Assembly: GCF_003725335.1 (NCBI RefSeq)
Contig: NZ_QIBY01000005.1
Span: 1 to 64,000 of the forward strand
Direction: 5' to 3'
DNA from: Parvibacter caecicola
GTDB lineage: Bacteria > Actinomycetota > Coriobacteriia > Coriobacteriales > Eggerthellaceae
Length of the DNA: 64,000 nt
Part shown: positions 53,126 through 62,111 of the stretch, in pieces
Position numbering within the stretch: position 1 is the stretch's first letter
Layout of the letters: the number at the start of each line of letters is the position of its first letter
Notes under the pieces: model-generated
Told to the model about the DNA's origin: nothing
What the model saw: the letters and a program-made list of their open reading frames with translations, nothing else
Databases searched by the model: none
Program-made: the position numbers and the translations under genes

Positions 53126-54265
53126 CTACAGGAGATTGCCCCGCAGGATAACCGCCTTCACTTCCAGGGTCTCCTCGTCTAACAGCACGGCATCGGCCAC
53201 ATGGCCCGGTTGCAGCGAACCATAGAGAGTTGAGAGCCCCAAAGCGCGGGCGGGGTTGGCACTAGCGGCCTTCACGGCACTGGCCAGCGGAATGCCCATC
53301 TGGGTCACCGCCACATACAGGCAGCGCATGAGATCGCTAACCGAGCCAGCCAAGGCACCGTTGTCGATGCGGGCCTCGTATCCCTTCACCGTTACGTCCT
53401 GGCCCCCCAAATCGTACACCCCGTCGCCCAGGCCGGCCGCCCGCAGCGTGTCGGAGATGAGGATCATGCGGTCGTCGCCGAACAGCTTGAATGCCAGCCG
53501 CACCATGGCCGGGTGGATGTGCACCCCGTCGGCGATGATCTCGGCCGTCACCTCATCGTGCTCGGCGGCGGCGGGAATGGGGCCGGGGGTGCGGTGGTGC
53601 ATGGAGGGCATGGCGTTGTAGCAGTGGGTGAGATGGCGCGCGCCTTCCTGGAAGGCATGGGCCGCCGTTTCGTAATCGCAGGAGGTATGGGCCACCGAAA
53701 TGCGCGCCTCGTCGCCCAGCTGCTGGATGAAGACGTCGGCGCCGGGCTCTTCGGGGGCGATGTCCACCAGCTTGAACAGGCCGCCGGCCGCCTCTTGCAG
53801 GCGGCGGAACTCCTCAACGGAGGGGTTGCGCACATAGTCGGGGTTCTGGGCCCCCACCTTGCCGGGGGAAATGTAGGGCCCCTCCATGTTGATGCCCACC
53901 AAATCCGCTTCGTTGGCGGCGGGCACGTAGGCGGCCGCTGCTTCGGCGGCCCGCAGCAGCACGTCTTCGGGCAGGGTCATGGTGGCGGGGCACATGGCGG
54001 TCACACCGCGAGAGGCCTCGTAGGCCCCCATCTTGTGCAGCCCCTCCTCATCGCCGTCGGACACGTCGGCGCCGGCGCTGCCGTGGAAATGCAGGTCCAC
54101 CAAACCGGGAATCACGTAGCAGCCGGTAGCGTCCACCACTTCCCCATCGGCGGCGCCGCCCACATCCCCCGCAAAGCGGCCTGCGGCAATTTGCAGCTCG
54201 CCCTCTTCGAAACCGGATCCGTTGAACAGCTTTCCGCCCACTACGGCACTTACGGGAACAGTCAT
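53126..54265 (-). CDS. nagA: N-acetylglucosamine-6-phosphate deacetylase
   Basis: NagA removes the acetyl group from GlcNAc-6-phosphate. The 379-residue amidohydrolase has the metal motif PGLVDLHFHGSAGAD, the NMEGPYISPGKVGAQNP glutamate site, histidines in SVAHTSCD and THCYNAM, and the catalytic aspartate in LISDTLRAAG. The ATG is at 54265. It is preceded by nagB with a hairpin in the 123-bp gap. With nagB it directs amino sugars from mucin or wall turnover into glycolysis. No PTS or nagE gene is nearby. Confidence 0.95.
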   Translation of the reverse strand: MTVPVSAVVGGKLFNGSGFEEGELQIAAGRFAGDVGGAADGEVVDATGCYVIPGLVDLHFHGSAGADVSDGDEEGLHKMGAYEASRGVTAMCPATMTLPEDVLLRAAEAAAAYVPAANEADLVGINMEGPYISPGKVGAQNPDYVRNPSVEEFRRLQEAAGGLFKLVDIAPEEPGADVFIQQLGDEARISVAHTSCDYETAAHAFQEGARHLTHCYNAMPSMHHRTPGPIPAAAEHDEVTAEIIADGVHIHPAMVRLAFKLFGDDRMILISDTLRAAGLGDGVYDLGGQDVTVKGYEARIDNGALAGSVSDLMRCLYVAVTQMGIPLASAVKAASANPARALGLSTLYGSLQPGHVADAVLLDEETLEVKAVILRGNLL

Positions 54266-54313
54266 CGCGCCTCCGCCTTTCTCTCTGGAATAACGGGGCC
54301 ATGGTAGCGCAAA

Positions 54314-54332
54314 GGGGAGCCGAGCGCTCCCC
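54314..54332 (-). terminator. hairpin between nagB and nagA
   Basis: GGGGAGC (54314-54320) pairs with GCTCCCC (54326-54332); only TTT follows on the minus strand. It is a weak terminator or processing site. Confidence 0.5.
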
Positions 54333-54388
54333 TTCGACAGATTCTTGAAAACTTTTCACACCGGCCCGCACGGGGCCGAAGCGCGGCC

Positions 54389-55114
54389 CTAGCAGAGGGC
54401 GCCGGCCTCTTTGTCCACGATTACCGTTACGTTGGGGTGGAACTGCAGCACCGACGCGGGCACCTCGGGGGTAACCGGGCCGAAGAAGGCGCGACGCACG
54501 ATGTCGGCCTTGTCGGCGCCGCTGGCCACCACCAAAATCTCCTTCGCCGCCATGATGGTGCCGATGCCCATGGTGTAGGCCTCGCGGGGCACGTCGTCAA
54601 TGGAGTCGAACAGGCGGGAGTTGGCGTTGATGGTGCTCTCGGTGAGGGTGACGCAGTGGGTGTACTTGGGGAAGTCGGGCGCCGGCTCGTTGAAGCCGAT
54701 GTGGCCGTTGTGGCCCAGGCCCAGAAGCTGCAGCCCCAGCCCGCCCGCTTCGGCGATGGCCTGTTCGTAGGCGGCGCAGGCGGCCTCGGCGTCGGGGCAG
54801 GCGCCATCAGGCACATGGGTGCGGGCCGCCTCGATGTCCACGTGGGAGAACAGGTTGTGCTCCATGAAATAGCGGTAGCTCTGGTCGTGCTGCGGGTCCA
54901 GGCCGCGGTACTCGTCCAGGTTGAAACTGGTGACGTCCGAGAAGCTGAGAACGCCGGCCTCGTAGTCTTTCACCAGGCAACTGTACAGGCCGATGGGGGT
55001 GGAACCGGTGGCCAGGCCCAGCACGCAGCCGGGATGGGAGGTCACGTAGCCGCTGATCACGTTGGCGGCGGCACGGCTCATGGCATCGTAGTCTTCGGTG
55101 ATGATGAATTTCAT
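54389..55114 (-). CDS. nagB: glucosamine-6-phosphate deaminase
   Basis: NagB converts glucosamine-6-phosphate to fructose-6-phosphate and ammonia. The 241-residue protein has LGLATGSTPIGLY, TSFNLDEYRGL with the catalytic Asp, GLGHNGHIGFNEP with the catalytic His, and the lid residues. It is of the short Bacillus-like type without the allosteric GlcNAc-6-P site extension. The ATG at 55114 has AAAGGT upstream. Confidence 0.95.
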   Translation of the reverse strand: MKFIITEDYDAMSRAAANVISGYVTSHPGCVLGLATGSTPIGLYSCLVKDYEAGVLSFSDVTSFNLDEYRGLDPQHDQSYRYFMEHNLFSHVDIEAARTHVPDGACPDAEAACAAYEQAIAEAGGLGLQLLGLGHNGHIGFNEPAPDFPKYTHCVTLTESTINANSRLFDSIDDVPREAYTMGIGTIMAAKEILVVASGADKADIVRRAFFGPVTPEVPASVLQFHPNVTVIVDKEAGALC

Positions 55115-55169
55115 GGGTAACCTTTCTCCTTGGTCAAAGGCGCATCCGCAGGCGCTAGCGCGCTGTTCC

Positions 55170-55175
55170 ATACTA
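55170..55175 (-). promoter_or_regulatory. -10 box TAGTAT of nagB
   Basis: Minus-strand GGGCTAGTATGG, 56 bp before the nagB ATG; the -35 is unclear. Confidence 0.35.
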
Positions 55176-55229
55176 GCCCATTTTCGCACAGGTGCGCCTT
55201 GGTTTCGCAATTTGGGGAATGCTTCGCCG

Positions 55230-56663
55230 CTAACGCTGCCGTCCGCGCTGGGCCGCCCAGGCAATGGTGATAGAGGCCATGGCCACCAACAGCAGCACCG
55301 TGGCCACCGTGCACAGACCGTCACCAGTTTGGGGCATGCCCTTTGCCGCCACAGAAGGTTTGTCCGCGCTGTGGTAGGTGGGCTTTTCCTTGGCGGATTC
55401 GCCAGCGCCCTTGTCGGGAGCCTCTTCGGCATCGGCACCGCCGGCCTGTCCGTCATCGGGGGCAACGGCATCGGAACCCCCATCGACGCCCGGCTTCACC
55501 ACATCATCGGTGCCGCCGCTTTCGCCGGGAACATCCGGCGTGTCGGGAGCATCAGGGCCATCGGGGATTTCCTCCGCCCGAGGCACGAAATAGGCCAGAT
55601 AAAGGGCAGGCACATAGGACGGTTTTTCTCCACCCAGGCCCAAACCCGCGCGAATAACATCCACGCCAAGCACCGGATCGCCAGACACAAGAACACCGTC
55701 ATGACGGAACCATCCAGCAAAGTCGTAGCCCTCGGCGGCAGAGGCAGTCACAGGGCTCAGGCCACTTCCGGAGTCGTCCTCTACCACCTCATAGGGCACG
55801 TCCACCGTACCTCCTGCGGCAGGATAGGCCCCGCAGATCACATAAGTGGACTGCGGTGGGGCTTCCTTCACCAAGGCCGCAATGCTAGCCGGCTCGCTTT
55901 TAATCACCTTGGTGGCCCACCCCTTAACTGAGGCCTGAGCCACTGCTACATTGCTCACGTAGCCGGCATCCAGATCGGCCTCGGTCACCGTATAGTCATA
56001 ACTCACGGTACGACTTTCACCAGGCACCAGATTCGTCAGGGGGGCCAGACTGGCCAAGGTGTCATCGATGACCACCTCAGTCAGGGTAATGTTACCCGTA
56101 TTGGTAGCGGTGATTGCGAAATGCACGGTATCTCCCACCACAAAATGAGTGCCGTTGGCGGGCGGCGCCGTTATGGCCTTGGCCAAGGCAATTGCCGGCG
56201 AGGGCTTTTCAAAACGGGCCACAAACGTCGTGGACTTCAAGCCGCCGGTGCCAGCGGTAACCATATGGGCGCGCACCTGAGAGGGGCCAAGCAGTGCATC
56301 GGAGGTAACAAGCGTATTCCCCTGGTACCAGCCGACAAACACCCTACCATGGTTGGGCATGGCGGTGGAGCCGGTAATGCCCTCCCCTGTCATTGGATTG
56401 ACGACGTTCTCAACCACCGAAACCGCCCCCGCATCAGCCGGATCGGGTACGTAAGTCACGGTAACTGAGCCACCGGATGCCCCAGCCGCCTCATCACCCG
56501 AAGCCCCAAAGGCCAGTTCGCGGGCAGGGCCGCACAAACAGGCCAGCAGCATGCAAGCCGCCGCCAGCGCCGCCAACCACCTCAAGCCTTTTCGTTCGCA
56601 AACGAATACCGCCGCGCCTTTCCCTGCCCCGCTCATCCGCATTGCACAGTTTCGCATGCACAT
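55230..56663 (-). CDS. sortase-anchored surface protein with DUF11-like and InlB-like repeats
   Basis: A roughly 477-residue secreted protein. The N-terminal signal segment contains LRWLAALAAACMLLACLCG. Then come InlB/Listeria-Bacteroides-type modules (VFVGWYQGNTLV and later GYDFAGWFRHDGVLV), a DUF11-like adhesin repeat (THFVVGDTVHFAITATNTGN ... VSYDYTVTEADLDAGYV), an Asp/Gly/Pro/Glu-rich wall-spanning linker, and a sorting signal MPQTG near residue 443, a hydrophobic helix and the tail AAQRGRQR. The first sorting residue is Met rather than Leu. It is probably an adhesin. The start is uncertain among GTG 56666, ATG 56663 and ATG 56657. Confidence 0.82.
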   Translation of the reverse strand: MCMRNCAMRMSGAGKGAAVFVCERKGLRWLAALAAACMLLACLCGPARELAFGASGDEAAGASGGSVTVTYVPDPADAGAVSVVENVVNPMTGEGITGSTAMPNHGRVFVGWYQGNTLVTSDALLGPSQVRAHMVTAGTGGLKSTTFVARFEKPSPAIALAKAITAPPANGTHFVVGDTVHFAITATNTGNITLTEVVIDDTLASLAPLTNLVPGESRTVSYDYTVTEADLDAGYVSNVAVAQASVKGWATKVIKSEPASIAALVKEAPPQSTYVICGAYPAAGGTVDVPYEVVEDDSGSGLSPVTASAAEGYDFAGWFRHDGVLVSGDPVLGVDVIRAGLGLGGEKPSYVPALYLAYFVPRAEEIPDGPDAPDTPDVPGESGGTDDVVKPGVDGGSDAVAPDDGQAGGADAEEAPDKGAGESAKEKPTYHSADKPSVAAKGMPQTGDGLCTVATVLLLVAMASITIAWAAQRGRQR

Positions 56664-56861
56664 CACCGTCTTTCCCAGCCCCCTCCGTGGAGGCTTGGCC
56701 TTTGGGCCAATGTAGACCCCTTGCAGGCAAAATGCAGCATCGGTGTCAAACCGTTGCCCGCCAATGACGGTTCTGACAACAACGGGAAACGATGATCGCG
56801 ATGGAGAAAGAACGGGCGCAGGCGCAAGCCCACGCGCAGTCAAAGCTGCGCCAAGCCGGGA

Positions 56862-59039
56862 CTAAGTCCAAAACAGCACAGCATCCAGGAGGTTCTGATA
56901 AGCCCAGGGATACACATCGGAATACCAACCAATTTCTGGAACAAAGCACAAGAGCGAGGAATAGGCTACGCTCAAAGTAACTAGCACGATAAGCACCTTC
57001 AGCAGCACCTCCTTCAATTGCGGCCGTTTTTGCAGCGCCTCATTGGCAATCAGCACCAACAGCACCGTAGCCGCCAAGAACATGAAGCTGAAGTCGGCAT
57101 AGTAGCGCTGCAAGATGCCGGCCATCTCCGCATCCAAAAGCGCGATGACCACGCCGCTGGCCAGCAGCACGCATACCACCCCGAATACGGTGCGGGTTTG
57201 GCGCGCCTGGCGCCGCCACCGCAAAAGCCGAGGCGCAAAGGGCAGCAGCCACAGAAGCGGCAGGCAGGCGAAGATGCCGCCGAACGTGGCCTCCTTCACC
57301 GTTTGCCCCATGTAGGTAGTGGCGAACGGCTCCGGCTGCAGGAAGGGGAATACCCCGTTGGCGCAGGGAGGCTGCAGGAAATAGGCGAACAAGGCCGGTG
57401 CCAGGCGGCCGATTTGCCAGCCGCGCTTGGTCATGTCGTTCACCGTGAGGTTGTAGTTGGCGCCGAAGTTGAAGGGGCTGCCGAACCGGGCGGCATTGTA
57501 GGCCATGATGGCACCCCCCACCAGCAGATACGGCGCCACCAGGCAGGCGAATTGCCGCCGCCCCTCGCGGGTGCGGATGCGGCCCTCGGTTATGAAGGGA
57601 CGCCAGAACAGCGGGAAGGCCAAACAGGACAGCAGCACCAACTGCGGCCGGCACCCCAGCACAAGCGCCATGCACAGCGATCCCGCGAAGTAGCACAAGC
57701 AGGGGCGGCGGCTGGTGCGCCCCCGCATCCAGAAGTACAGCCCCCATACCGAGAATGTAAGGCCGCACATGATGGGAAACGAGTAGAACGTGGGGAACTT
57801 CACCAGGTACAGAATGCCGCAACAACACACCAGCGGCACCTGCAGAAGCAGGTACAGCCCCAGACTCACCGACTTGAAGTTGTTGCGGCTGAAGCGGTCG
57901 AGCAGGGCCGAACAGCCCAGCATGAAGGCGATGGCCATCACCAAAACCCCGATGGCGGTGGGGAAGTTCGCCCCGGTGAGCAAATAGAATGGCAGGTAAA
58001 ACAGCACCACCGGCACCACGCCGAAGTACACGTAGTAATGACCGTCATAATAGGCCACATCGAACAGGTAAGGCTCCCCCGACTGCTTCTGGGCCTCGTC
58101 TCGGGCGCCCTTGTCGTAGGGATCCTCCATTTCCTGCAGCCACTGAGGCGGTTCCTCGTCCAGGTACAGATGGCCATCGGCCATGGCCCGGGCCAGATCG
58201 GCGTACTGCTGGGCGTTATCTCCCCCCACCTCAAAGGTGTTCACCAGGCTCGTTCCATCCCAGGCCCCATAGTTGTAGCTGGAAGTGGCCACTCCCACCA
58301 GGTTCGACCCGTACAGGCAAAACATGGAAAGCGCTATGGCCTCCACCGCCACCGTTGCCACGATGGCCGCCTTCGAACGCAGCGGATTCTTCCGCATGTC
58401 GATGGAATAGATGCCCGACCCGGGCCTGAACAGGTACACCACCGATATCACCAGCAGCACCGCCAAAAAGCGGGTGGTATTGAAGGCGAAGGGGCGCGGC
58501 ACGTTGATGAGCACTTGGTCCAGATATATGGGATAGGCGGTGTCCTCCCCCACTATCTCGATGCGCATGTTGCCCACTTTGCCCGCCGTATTGAGGTTTA
58601 TGTACTTGCTTTGGCTGCCGTTAGTGGCCACCTCCACCAACGGTACGCCCTCGGTGTAATCGGTGGTATCGAAGAAGGTGAGGTGAGCTTCGTCGGTGAA
58701 CTGGATTTTGATGGGCAGGTTTTGGGCCGGCTGCTGCGAGTCGAAGCCCAGGTACAGGTTGTGCACTTCGCAATCCAAGTCGCGGAAGTCCAGCACGTGG
58801 TCTTCCACTGTCATGCGGTAGCTGCCGTTGTCGGCCCGCTGCAGGTTTATCTGAGAGGTGAGGTCCACCGGCTGGTATCCCAGCGTGCGAAAGTGGTTCA
58901 TGTTGAACAGAAACACCTCGGCCGCCAGCGCCAGAAGCACAATGAGCACCCACGAGATAACGCAGCGTTTGGCCTCCTCCATGTCGTTGTGGAAGGCCTT
59001 CATGACGAAAGAGCGCATGTGGGCGATGAGATTGTCCAT
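56862..59039 (-). CDS. large polytopic membrane protein, unknown function
   Basis: A 725-residue protein. One N-terminal helix (VISWVLIVLLALAAEVFLF) is followed by an external domain of about 150 residues and then about 11 more hydrophobic helices. Layout and length resemble GT-C-type glycosyltransferases or polysaccharide-linked membrane proteins, but I cannot find a decisive motif. Ending with short hydrophobic C-terminus LLDAVLFWT. The ATG at 59039 lies six bases behind a perfect TATAAT, so the message would be leaderless; the earlier ATG at 59072 would be upstream of that box. It lies beyond the adk terminator as a separate unit. Confidence 0.8.
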   Translation of the reverse strand: MDNLIAHMRSFVMKAFHNDMEEAKRCVISWVLIVLLALAAEVFLFNMNHFRTLGYQPVDLTSQINLQRADNGSYRMTVEDHVLDFRDLDCEVHNLYLGFDSQQPAQNLPIKIQFTDEAHLTFFDTTDYTEGVPLVEVATNGSQSKYINLNTAGKVGNMRIEIVGEDTAYPIYLDQVLINVPRPFAFNTTRFLAVLLVISVVYLFRPGSGIYSIDMRKNPLRSKAAIVATVAVEAIALSMFCLYGSNLVGVATSSYNYGAWDGTSLVNTFEVGGDNAQQYADLARAMADGHLYLDEEPPQWLQEMEDPYDKGARDEAQKQSGEPYLFDVAYYDGHYYVYFGVVPVVLFYLPFYLLTGANFPTAIGVLVMAIAFMLGCSALLDRFSRNNFKSVSLGLYLLLQVPLVCCCGILYLVKFPTFYSFPIMCGLTFSVWGLYFWMRGRTSRRPCLCYFAGSLCMALVLGCRPQLVLLSCLAFPLFWRPFITEGRIRTREGRRQFACLVAPYLLVGGAIMAYNAARFGSPFNFGANYNLTVNDMTKRGWQIGRLAPALFAYFLQPPCANGVFPFLQPEPFATTYMGQTVKEATFGGIFACLPLLWLLPFAPRLLRWRRQARQTRTVFGVVCVLLASGVVIALLDAEMAGILQRYYADFSFMFLAATVLLVLIANEALQKRPQLKEVLLKVLIVLVTLSVAYSSLLCFVPEIGWYSDVYPWAYQNLLDAVLFWT

Positions 59040-59045
59040 GGGTCC

Positions 59046-59051
59046 ATTATA
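59046..59051 (-). promoter_or_regulatory. TATAAT adjacent to the start codon: leaderless promoter
   Basis: Minus-strand TATAAT, then six bases (GGACCC), then ATG. Transcription should start at or next to the ATG. A TTGCCG lies 15 bp upstream as a possible -35. Confidence 0.55.
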
Positions 59052-59080
59052 GGGAATGGCGGCAAGCGGCAAGAACGAGG

Positions 59081-59118
59081 CACAAAAAGAGGGCCGGAAG
59101 CGCGCGACTTCCGGCCCT
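59081..59118 (-). terminator. terminator of adk
   Basis: An 11-bp stem (59090-59100 with 59108-59118) and a 7-nt loop followed on the minus strand by CTTTTTG. It lies 24 bp behind the adk stop. Confidence 0.92.
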
Positions 59119-59141
59119 GTGCCGTCGGTTGATGCGGACGC

Positions 59142-59765
59142 TTACTGCAGTGCCTCTTTTACATCAGCGTACACCACGTCCACGTCGCGGTCGCCGTCGA
59201 TGGACACCAGCAGATCGCAGCCGCGGTAGTAATCGATCAGCGGGCTGGTGGATTTTTCGTACACGTCCAGGCGATTACGCACCGTTGCCTCGTTGTCATC
59301 ATCGCGCTGGTACATCTCCCCGCCGCACACGGGGCACACCGCATCGGCAACGCTGCCGATGTAGCCGCACTCGCGGCACATGCGGCGGGAGCACAGTCGA
59401 TTCACTATCACTTCCGGCTTCACGTCGATCAGCAAGGCGGCATCCAGCGGGCGCTCCAGCTTGCCCAGCTCGGCGTCGAGGGCCACCGCCTGAGCCGTGG
59501 TGCGGGGGAAACCGTCCAGGATGAAGCCATTGGCGGTATCGGGCTGGGAAAGGCGCTCGGTCACCAGGCCGATAATCACGTCGTCGGGCACCAAATCGCC
59601 GGCATCCATATACTTCTTAGCCTGAAGACCCAGCTCTGTGCCTTCCTTTACCGCAGCGCGCAGCATGTCGCCAGTAGAAATGTGGGTAAGCCCGTACTCT
59701 TCGATGAGTTTGGCCGCTTGCGTGCCCTTGCCAGCGCCCGGAGCGCCCAACAGCACAATGTTCAT
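59142..59765 (-). CDS. adk: adenylate kinase
   Basis: Adk equilibrates ATP, ADP and AMP. The 207-residue protein has the P-loop GAPGAGKGTQ, the AMP-binding HISTGDMLRAA and GFPRTTAQA motifs, and a LID with four cysteines (CRECG ... CPVCGG), the zinc-binding long form. The ATG at 59765 has AAAGGAA upstream. In many bacteria adk follows secY directly and precedes map and infA; here a gap with a family-B element and a terminator lies between, adk has its own -10 box, and a membrane protein follows. Confidence 0.97.
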   Translation of the reverse strand: MNIVLLGAPGAGKGTQAAKLIEEYGLTHISTGDMLRAAVKEGTELGLQAKKYMDAGDLVPDDVIIGLVTERLSQPDTANGFILDGFPRTTAQAVALDAELGKLERPLDAALLIDVKPEVIVNRLCSRRMCRECGYIGSVADAVCPVCGGEMYQRDDDNEATVRNRLDVYEKSTSPLIDYYRGCDLLVSIDGDRDVDVVYADVKEALQ

Positions 59766-59804
59766 TGGCAGTTCCTTTCCGGAAGTATTTAAATCGGTAG
59801 GCCC

Positions 59805-59810
59805 ATTGTA
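59805..59810 (-). promoter_or_regulatory. -10 box TACAAT of adk
   Basis: Minus-strand TACAAT, 40 bp before the adk ATG and downstream of the secY terminator. The -35 is weak. Confidence 0.4.
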
Positions 59811-59870
59811 GCAATCGCCAAAGAAACCCCTCACCTACTCCACGAATAACCGATAAATGGTTCAGAGTGA

Positions 59871-59893
59871 ATTAAAAAAGCCGCCCCAGCGGC
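59871..59893 (-). terminator. terminator of the secY end of the spc operon
   Basis: GCCGC (59880-59884) with GCGGC (59889-59893) and a 4-nt loop, followed on the minus strand by TTTTTTAATT. The family-B element lies between the stop codon and this terminator. Confidence 0.7.
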
Positions 59894-59972
59894 CTCTTAA
59901 AAATAGAATAGATCGAAAACAACAGGTCCACGCAGGAAGGCTTCAACGGCGAATGACGAACATCCCACCGCA

Positions 59973-60123
59973 AGCAGCAGAAAAGCCGCCCGGTGCCCCA
60001 GATTGCCTTGAAGAGTGGCTGAGCGCACTGTGGTGCGCGAAGGCAAGCTCTGAATGGCAAGATGGGGTGCCCGGCGGCTTTTATGCGGACAAGTGGTTCC
60101 GTCGGCCGTCAGGCCGACGGAAC
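59973..60123 (+). repeat. family-B structured element, copy B2
   Basis: After AGCAGCAG, an outer stem pairs 59983-60000 with 60063-60080, then 60001-60007 with 60056-60062, and GCGCAC/GTGCGC (60023-60028 with 60033-60038, loop TGTG). The linker TTATGCGGACAAGTGGTT leads to a perfect 12-bp hairpin (60096-60107 with 60112-60123). The secY stop is 4 bp beyond. The flanks match B1 although the stem sequences differ. Confidence 0.8.
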
Positions 60124-60126
60124 ACC

Positions 60127-61407
60127 CTATTTAAAGAAGCCCTCGTAGTTATGCATCTTCAACTGCGACTCCACTTTACTCATGGTATCGAGGGCAACGC
60201 CGATCATGATGAGGATGGACGTGCCACCGAACGCCTGGATAAGCTGGTTGCCGGTGAAGTAGAAGATGATGGTGGGGATGACCGCGATGCAGGCGATGTA
60301 CAGGCCACCGGGAAGCGTCACGCGGTTGATGACGTTCTTGATGTACTGCACGGTGGCCACGCCCGGACGAACGCCGGGGATGAAGCCGCCCTGCTTGCGG
60401 ATGTTGTCCGCCGTTTCTTCAGGATTGAACACCATAGAGGTGTAGAAGTAGGCGAAGAACACAATCAGCAGCACCGTGATCAGCCAATTCAGCCAGCCCG
60501 TGGAAATAGCGTTCGCGAAAGCAGTGAGCCAACCCACGTTGAAAATGGCGGCCAACTGGGCCGGGAAGTAAATGATGCAGCTGGCGAAGATGATGGGGAT
60601 AACGCCCGCAGCGTTCACCTTAAGCGGAATGTAGGTGGACTGGCCGCCCATCATGCGGCGCCCCTGCACCCGCTTGGCGTAGTTCACCGGGATGCGGCGC
60701 TGAGCGCGCTCCACAAAGATGATGGCGGGGATGCACACCACCACAACCGCGATAATGAGAATGGTGAGCGCGATGCCCATGCCGGTATCGGCGGTGAGGT
60801 TCACCGACGAGAAGATGGCGGAAGGCACGCGGGACACGATGGACACGAAGATGATGAGGGACATGCCGTTGCCGATGCCCCGCTGGGTGATAAGCTCGCC
60901 CATCCACATGATGAAGGCAGTGCCCGCCACCAGCGTGAACACGATGATGACGCTGGTGAGCCAGTAAGGCACCTCCGTGGAGAACTGCACACCGTAAGCG
61001 GAAGACTGGAACAGCAGCAGGTAACCGATGGCGTTGATGAGGCCCAGACCCAGCGTGAGATAGCGGGTTACCTGGGTGATCTTACGGCGACCGGCGTCAC
61101 CCTCCTTGGCCCAGCGCCCCACCGCGGGAATTACGCCCTGCATCAGCTGCATGATGATGGATGCGGTGATGTAGGGCATGATGCCCAGCGAGAACACTGA
61201 GAAATTGGAAAGCGCTCCGCCTGTGAACAGGTCGAGCATGGTCATGGCTACGCCGGAATCCTCGAAAGCGGTGGCGAAGTCATGGAACGGAATGCCCGGG
61301 ACCGGTACATAGGCGCCGAAACGGTACAGCGCGAGAATCGCAAGGGTGAAGAGAATCTTCTTGCGAAGCTCGGGTACCTTGAACGCATCGATAATGGAGC
61401 TTAGCAA
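60127..61407 (-). CDS. secY: preprotein translocase subunit SecY
   Basis: SecY is the ten-helix protein-conducting channel of the membrane. The 426-residue protein starts [22 protein letters not shown] and includes the plug region, [17 protein letters not shown] and the cytoplasmic loop with the conserved Arg ([18 protein letters not shown]-like, here [17 protein letters not shown]). The start is a TTG that overlaps the rplO stop by seven bases, so translation is probably coupled to L15. It ends the ribosomal operon. Confidence 0.97.
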   Translation of the reverse strand: MLSSIIDAFKVPELRKKILFTLAILALYRFGAYVPVPGIPFHDFATAFEDSGVAMTMLDLFTGGALSNFSVFSLGIMPYITASIIMQLMQGVIPAVGRWAKEGDAGRRKITQVTRYLTLGLGLINAIGYLLLFQSSAYGVQFSTEVPYWLTSVIIVFTLVAGTAFIMWMGELITQRGIGNGMSLIIFVSIVSRVPSAIFSSVNLTADTGMGIALTILIIAVVVVCIPAIIFVERAQRRIPVNYAKRVQGRRMMGGQSTYIPLKVNAAGVIPIIFASCIIYFPAQLAAIFNVGWLTAFANAISTGWLNWLITVLLIVFFAYFYTSMVFNPEETADNIRKQGGFIPGVRPGVATVQYIKNVINRVTLPGGLYIACIAVIPTIIFYFTGNQLIQAFGGTSILIMIGVALDTMSKVESQLKMHNYEGFFK

Positions 61408-61850
61408 GGCTCTTCGACCTTTCCTCCGGCGGCCTCGATCTTCGCCTTGGCAGAAGCCGAAACCTTGTCCACCTTCACGGTAAGGGCCTTGGTGATCTCA
61501 CCGTCACCCAGCACCTTAACAGGAGCATCGGAGTGCTTGATGATGCCCTTGGCCTTCAGGGAGTCGCCGTCCACAACCTCGCCGGCCTCGAACTTCTCCT
61601 CCAGGCGGCTGACGTTCACCGGCAGGTACTCCACGCGGTTGACGTTGCGGAAGCCCGGCAGCTTCGGCAGACGACGGGCCAGCGGGGTTTGACCACCCTC
61701 GAAGCCGGCGCCCTTGCCGCCACCAGCGCGGGACTTCTGGCCGTTCAGGCCGCGACCGGCGGTCTTGCCGGTACCGGAGCCGTTGCCACGGCCCACGCGC
61801 TTGCGGTTCTTAGTGGACCCCTCGTTGGGGACCAAGTCTTTGAGTTCCAT
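61401..61850 (-). CDS. rplO: 50S ribosomal protein L15
   Basis: The 149-residue L15 has the typical head ([18 protein letters not shown]), the Gly-rich [20 protein letters not shown] and [14 protein letters not shown]. It contacts 23S rRNA near the exit tunnel. The last seven bases overlap secY. An unusual 283-bp gap with a family-B element separates it from rpmD upstream. Confidence 0.97.
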   Translation of the reverse strand: MELKDLVPNEGSTKNRKRVGRGNGSGTGKTAGRGLNGQKSRAGGGKGAGFEGGQTPLARRLPKLPGFRNVNRVEYLPVNVSRLEEKFEAGEVVDGDSLKAKGIIKHSDAPVKVLGDGEITKALTVKVDKVSASAKAKIEAAGGKVEEPC

Positions 61851-62012
61851 GTTTACTCCTAGCTTTTCGCTTACCGCCCCGCCTTCGGGGCGGCGCTGGC
61901 AGATCGCCGCCAGCTAACTTCCATTTATCATGGCAATGGCGTGCCCTTTCGGGCACGCCAATTTCCATCACTTTTTCCCTCTGAACCTCGTAGATTCTGA
62001 AGGGTGAGCGAG

Positions 62013-62111
62013 GGTTCGTCCGGTACTCGCAATTGGCTTGAAAAGCGGCTGAGCGTACTTAGATACGCGAAGGCAAGCTTTGAAAGCCAAGGGCGGGTGC
62101 CCGACGAAACC
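62013..62111 (+). repeat. family-B structured element, copy B3
   Basis: Preceded by GGTGAGCGAGG like B4. Outer stems pair 62013-62020 with 62103-62111 (one bulge) and 62021-62030 with the GC run before 62102. The inner stems are TTGGCTT/AAGCCAA (62033-62039 with 62084-62090), AAAGC/GCTTT (62042-62046 with 62077-62081) and GCGTA/TACGC (62053-62057 with 62064-62068). No second hairpin of the B1/B2 type follows. It ends about 22 bp behind the rpmD stop, inside the spc operon. Confidence 0.75.

Larger units (their letters stand above)
59766..60126. other. secY-adk intergenic region
   Basis: This 361-bp gap contains a family-B element right behind the secY stop (59973-60123), the secY terminator (59871-59893) and the adk -10 box. 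No gene was seen. Confidence 0.75.
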
